Assembly: GCA_934180065.1 (NCBI GenBank) | Contig: CAKPRA010000017.1 | Location: forward strand, 1-34,516 | Length of the DNA stretch: 34,516 nucleotides | Direction of reading: 5' to 3' | Origin: an uncultured Clostridia bacterium | GTDB lineage: Bacteria > Bacillota > Clostridia > TANB77 > CAG-508 | Shown here: piece by piece, positions 32,257 to 34,516 of the stretch | Layout: each line of letters begins with the position of its first letter | Numbering within the stretch: the stretch's first letter is position 1 | Notes under the pieces: generated by a model | Seen by the model: only the letters and a program-made list of their open reading frames with translations | What the model was told of the DNA's origin: nothing | Database searches by the model: none | Made by a program: the position numbers and the translations under genes

Positions 32257-32296
32257 AAAAGAGCAGAAATGTCCATTAACTTTTTTCTGCTCTTTC
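32257..32296 (-). terminator. Terminator-like hairpin in the sigma gene leader
   Basis: On the minus strand AAAGAGCAGAAA pairs with TTTCTGCTCTTTT around a 14-base loop. It stands about 80 bases before the sigma gene, upstream of the ribosome-binding-site hairpin, and could attenuate transcription. Confidence 0.6.
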
Positions 32297-32366
32297 TAAA
32301 ATATGAAATTATTTTGACTAAATTCAAGACAATCCTCAATCTACACACCTCTAAATGCGTAGATTT

Positions 32367-32435
32367 TTAGAACATAAACATAAACATTTCTATAAAGCTA
32401 CGCCAAAAATCTCTCATATTTTTTTCTTTTAGCAT
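32367..32435 (-). CDS. Possible leader peptide of 22 residues
   Basis: A short frame MLKEKNMRDFWRSF ending in alternating Met-Phe residues. No good ribosome binding site is visible, so support is weak. It precedes an inverted repeat AATCTAC/GTAGATT and the terminator-like hairpin in the sigma gene leader. Confidence 0.25.
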   Translation of the reverse strand: MLKEKNMRDFWRSFIEMFMFMF

Positions 32436-32511
32436 GTTTATGCTTAAATTAGTACATAGAATGGAATTGTGTCATATATAAAAATAAAAACACACAATAA
32501 CACTTTAAAAG

Positions 32512-32559
32512 TTAATGTATGCTTTCTAAATTATTTTTATATATTAAATAAAAATCCAT
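32512..32559 (-). CDS. Possible leader peptide of 15 residues
   Basis: A short frame MDFYLIYKNNLESIH with a strong GGGAGG 7 bases before ATG. Such a good site on so short a frame, upstream of a terminator-like hairpin and a sequestered ribosome binding site, suggests an attenuation leader; the link over 330 bases is inference. Confidence 0.4.
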   Translation of the reverse strand: MDFYLIYKNNLESIH

Positions 32560-32863
32560 CTTATTCCTCCCTGCTTTTAAATAACATCATTGGTAATTTG
32601 ATGGATTCCTCTTTTGCTTTAATTTTATCGACATATTATCACATTTTTCTACAAAAAAATAAAATGCTTTGTAAAATATGCAAATTGTTATATAAAAAAT
32701 CAATTTTTGCTTTTCATATATAAAATTTGCCATTTTGTATAATTATTATATTCATTAAAATATCTCTTTTATTGATATTTTATAATGATAATTCATGAAA
32801 AATAATGATTATTTGTAATATATATATACTTCTTTTCTGTATTTTCAATCCTAATATAACACA
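32560..32863. other. AT-rich intergenic region
   Basis: No convincing gene. An 84-codon plus-strand frame at 32469-32723 lacks a ribosome binding site and has the composition of random AT-rich DNA. The promoter for the element 2 minus-strand genes should lie here but is not clear. Confidence 0.4.
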
Positions 32864-32900
32864 TTTTATTTGCAAAATTTGTCGAACTTTGCAAATAAAA
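32864..32900. repeat. Perfect 13-bp inverted repeat
   Basis: TTTTATTTGCAAA (32864-32876) and TTTGCAAATAAAA (32888-32900) face each other across 11 bases. It follows directly on the terminator of the response-regulator gene and may be a second hairpin of it or a protein-binding site. Confidence 0.6.
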
Positions 32901-32940
32901 CAAAAAATATGCAAAAAGTATCTTTTTACTTCTTGCATAT
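32901..32940 (-). terminator. Terminator of the response-regulator gene
   Basis: On the minus strand ATATGCAAGAAGTA pairs with TACTTTTTGCATAT (one mismatch) around a short A-rich loop and is followed by TTTTTTG. It lies 28 bp after the stop codon. Confidence 0.8.
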
Positions 32941-32967
32941 AAATAACTATTCTATGAAAATTAAATT

Positions 32968-33945
32968 TTAAAGTGTATTATTTAAAGTTTCTATTTTTTT
33001 CAAAACTGCATTATATTCTTCTCTAGTTACTCCTGTTCCATCTAAAGATTTTTGAAATTCTTTTTCTTCTGTCAAATCATTTTCTGGATCATCATAATAA
33101 ATTAAAAAATCCATATATAAGCATTCACATTCATACTCTGTATATATTTTATCTTTTAATTTTATTCCAAGTTTTTCAAATATTTTCTTATCATCATCTG
33201 TAAAATAATTATTAATATCTTTAATTTCTAAACTATGGTATTTTTCAAGCCATTTTTCAAATTCATTTTCACTTAATCCCTTTTTTATTCTTTTTAGCTC
33301 ATCATAGATAATCTTATAATCATCCACTGGTTTCTTTATATATCCTGCAACTTCTAATCCATCTCTTATAACATCTTCTTTATAATCAGCAGATATTACT
33401 AAAAATTTAACTTTATTATTATCATTGAAATACTTTTTTATAATATCTAACCCAGTATATTTATGATTTCTCATAAGATCTGTTATAACAATGTCTGGTT
33501 TTAATTCTTCTATCATTTTAATCTCATCATCATCATTATTGGCTATTCCAAGTATTTCAATATCATTATATTTTTCTAAATATTCTTTTATAAATTTACA
33601 AACATGGACATTGTCATCTGCAATTATAATTTTAATTTTGTTCAACATATTAAAATTTCCTTCCTTCAATTCATTATTTATTTGTATTATTGTTTCTTTA
33701 GCTGCAATATAAAAAATGTCTTTCAAATTTCTTTCAAAATATTTATTTATATCATATACATAATCAAATATTTCTTCATATATTTTTCTTTTCATTTTTT
33801 TATCAATTTTATTATTATTCTCAATATCTTCTAACATCTTGTTTATTCTATTTCCACTACTGTTTTTTATAATATGTAATAATAATTCCCTAAAATTCTG
33901 TTTTTCGCAAACTCTTTCAATTACATCAAATTTTATTTCTTCCAT
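32968..33945 (-). CDS. Response regulator with central receiver and unknown flanking domains
   Basis: This 325-residue protein has a receiver domain at about residues 103-222 with all key residues: acidic pocket Asp110-Asp111 (IIIADDN), phospho-acceptor Asp156 (DIVITDLM), Ser185 (VISAD) and Lys205-Pro206 (YIKKPVD). The ADDN start resembles Spo0A receivers. The first 99 residues are a helical domain I do not recognise, and the last 100 (LSENEFEKWLEKYHSLEIKDINNYF ... GTGVTREEYNAVLKKIETLNNTL) are helical and acidic with no DNA-binding motif, so it is not Spo0A. AAGGAAGG lies before Met100, so a shorter product (226 residues) may also be made. No histidine kinase gene is in view. Confidence 0.85.
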   Translation of the reverse strand: MEEIKFDVIERVCEKQNFRELLLHIIKNSSGNRINKMLEDIENNNKIDKKMKRKIYEEIFDYVYDINKYFERNLKDIFYIAAKETIIQINNELKEGNFNMLNKIKIIIADDNVHVCKFIKEYLEKYNDIEILGIANNDDDEIKMIEELKPDIVITDLMRNHKYTGLDIIKKYFNDNNKVKFLVISADYKEDVIRDGLEVAGYIKKPVDDYKIIYDELKRIKKGLSENEFEKWLEKYHSLEIKDINNYFTDDDKKIFEKLGIKLKDKIYTEYECECLYMDFLIYYDDPENDLTEEKEFQKSLDGTGVTREEYNAVLKKIETLNNTL

Positions 33946-34060
33946 TTTTCCCCTACTCTTCCTAATTTTTTCTTCTTTTGGTTTGAATAGTCTACCAAGA
34001 TTAACAAATAAATATTGTAAAATATAGCATAATAACTATTGTGAAAGGATTTAATTTATT
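33946..34060. other. Divergent promoter region
   Basis: This 115-bp space must hold promoters for the response regulator (minus) and XRE gene (plus). No near-consensus pair is visible in either direction. ATTGT-type short repeats near 34015 and 34038 could be regulator half sites, but the case is weak. Confidence 0.35.
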
Positions 34061-34318
34061 ATGAAGGTAAAAAAATTAAACGGAAAATCAAATGTATTAG
34101 GTAAAAATGTTAAAAAATATAGAGAATTAAGACACTTAACTCAAAGAGAATTATCGGACAAAATTGCTCTTTTAGGTGTAGATATATACCATTCAGATAT
34201 CTCTCAAATTGAAAATCAAAAATTACTATTAAAAGATTTTGAAATTATAGCTCTTTGCAAAGTTTTAAATATATCTTATGAACAATTATTTGAAGATACT
34301 GATAATATATTTGATTAG
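34061..34318 (+). CDS. XRE-family transcriptional regulator
   Basis: This 85-residue protein is nearly all one Cro/CI-type HTH domain: LGKNVKKYRELRHLTQRELSDKIALLGVDIYHSDISQIENQKLLLKDFEIIALCKVLNISYEQLFED (about residues 12-78). There is no second domain, so it relies on dimerization through this one. GAAAGGA lies upstream of the ATG. It diverges from the response-regulator gene and may control it, or be an element regulator; neither is shown by the sequence. Confidence 0.88.
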   Translation: MKVKKLNGKSNVLGKNVKKYRELRHLTQRELSDKIALLGVDIYHSDISQIENQKLLLKDFEIIALCKVLNISYEQLFEDTDNIFD

Positions 34319-34388
34319 TTATTTATTGCTAGTTTTTACAATTTTATTAATTATAATATTTTTGATTAATTTAATCAAATACTTGTAT

Positions 34389-34421
34389 AGAATATGTTGT
34401 TAATCATATTCTTTTTTATTT
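34389..34421 (+). terminator. Terminator of the XRE gene
   Basis: AGAATATG (34389-34396) pairs with CATATTCT (34405-34412), followed by TTTTTATTTT. Confidence 0.8.
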
Positions 34422-34464
34422 TCCTCCTTTCATAATTTTTTCATATTTAATCTCATTCCTTCCT

Positions 34465-34496
34465 TGCCTTCGCTAACTCTACGTCTGCGGAAGGCA
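34465..34496. repeat. GC-rich hairpin at the window edge
   Basis: TGCCTTCGC and GCGGAAGGCA pair around a 13-base loop (one bulge). It contrasts with the AT-rich surroundings. It has no U-tail within the window, and its role is unknown. Confidence 0.5.
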
Positions 34497-34516
34497 CAAA
34501 TCTTTATTAAAAATTC

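Larger units (their letters stand above)
28730..34516. mobile_element. Element 2: second serine-recombinase element in cotJC (right end not in window)
   Basis: cotJC homology ends abruptly at 28730, followed within 60 bp by a terminator and then by an intact large serine recombinase gene reading toward the junction, the usual placement of such genes at one end of an element. Small phage- or transposon-like genes, an HTH/sigma pair like Tn916 Orf8/Orf7, and an XRE regulator follow. The missing 5' part of cotJC is nowhere in the window, so the other end must lie to the right, if the interpretation is correct. Genes from 32968 on may be cargo or chromosomal. Confidence 0.6.

Noticed and set aside
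32469..32723. 84-codon plus-strand frame in the AT-rich region before the response-regulator gene
   Set aside because: No ribosome binding site, random-looking AT-driven composition, and antisense to a short leader frame with a better start signal.
32968..33945. Assignment of the response regulator as Spo0A
   Set aside because: The receiver resembles Spo0A, but it is not N-terminal and the C-terminal Spo0A DNA-binding domain is absent.

Overview
The window is very AT-rich DNA from a low-GC Gram-positive bacterium of the Firmicutes, most likely an uncultured, spore-former-related member of the Clostridia. This is inferred from CtsR-McsA-McsB-ClpC, a Gram-positive PolC, an LPxTG surface protein, a RelQ-type alarmone synthetase and remnants of the spore-coat gene cotJC. 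Almost all core genes lie on the minus strand.

Core region (1-20.9 kb). On the minus strand, in reading direction from the right, are a small unknown gene, an LPxTG protein, the operon pyrH-frr-ispA-uppS-cdsA-rseP (UMP kinase, ribosome recycling, prenyl and phospholipid precursor synthesis, site-2 protease), polC, a DUF1294 membrane protein, a three-gene relQ operon, the ctsR-mcsA-mcsB-clpC protein-quality-control operon with two CtsR operators, a DUF523 gene and a GNAT acetyltransferase. A lone plus-strand orphan gene sits between DUF523 and clpC. Two intergenic spaces, after the relQ operon and between rseP and polC, carry five copies or parts of a palindromic repeat that I do not recognise. 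A tight cluster of DnaA-box-like sequences lies between relQ and the DUF1294 gene.

Integrated element 1 (about 21.19-28.61 kb). A 7.4-kb mobilizable element splits cotJC. It carries an HTH protein, a recognisable oriT with a MobV relaxase, two minus-strand cargo genes (a membrane protein and a putative DUF6076 protein), a divergent HTH gene, a serine recombinase broken by two one-base insertions, and a RelE/ParE-type toxin-antitoxin operon. Both ends share CCATG, and joining them rebuilds a near-perfect palindromic attP.

Element 2 (about 28.73 kb to beyond the window). Only about 125 bp further into the same cotJC gene the coding sequence stops again. It is followed by a terminator, an intact serine recombinase, small genes, a candidate structured RNA and a Tn916 Orf8/Orf7-like HTH plus sigma-factor pair. 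The leader of the sigma gene folds its ribosome binding site into a long hairpin. A response regulator with unknown flanking domains and a divergent XRE regulator follow; whether they belong to element 2 cannot be told, because its far end and the start of cotJC are outside the window.
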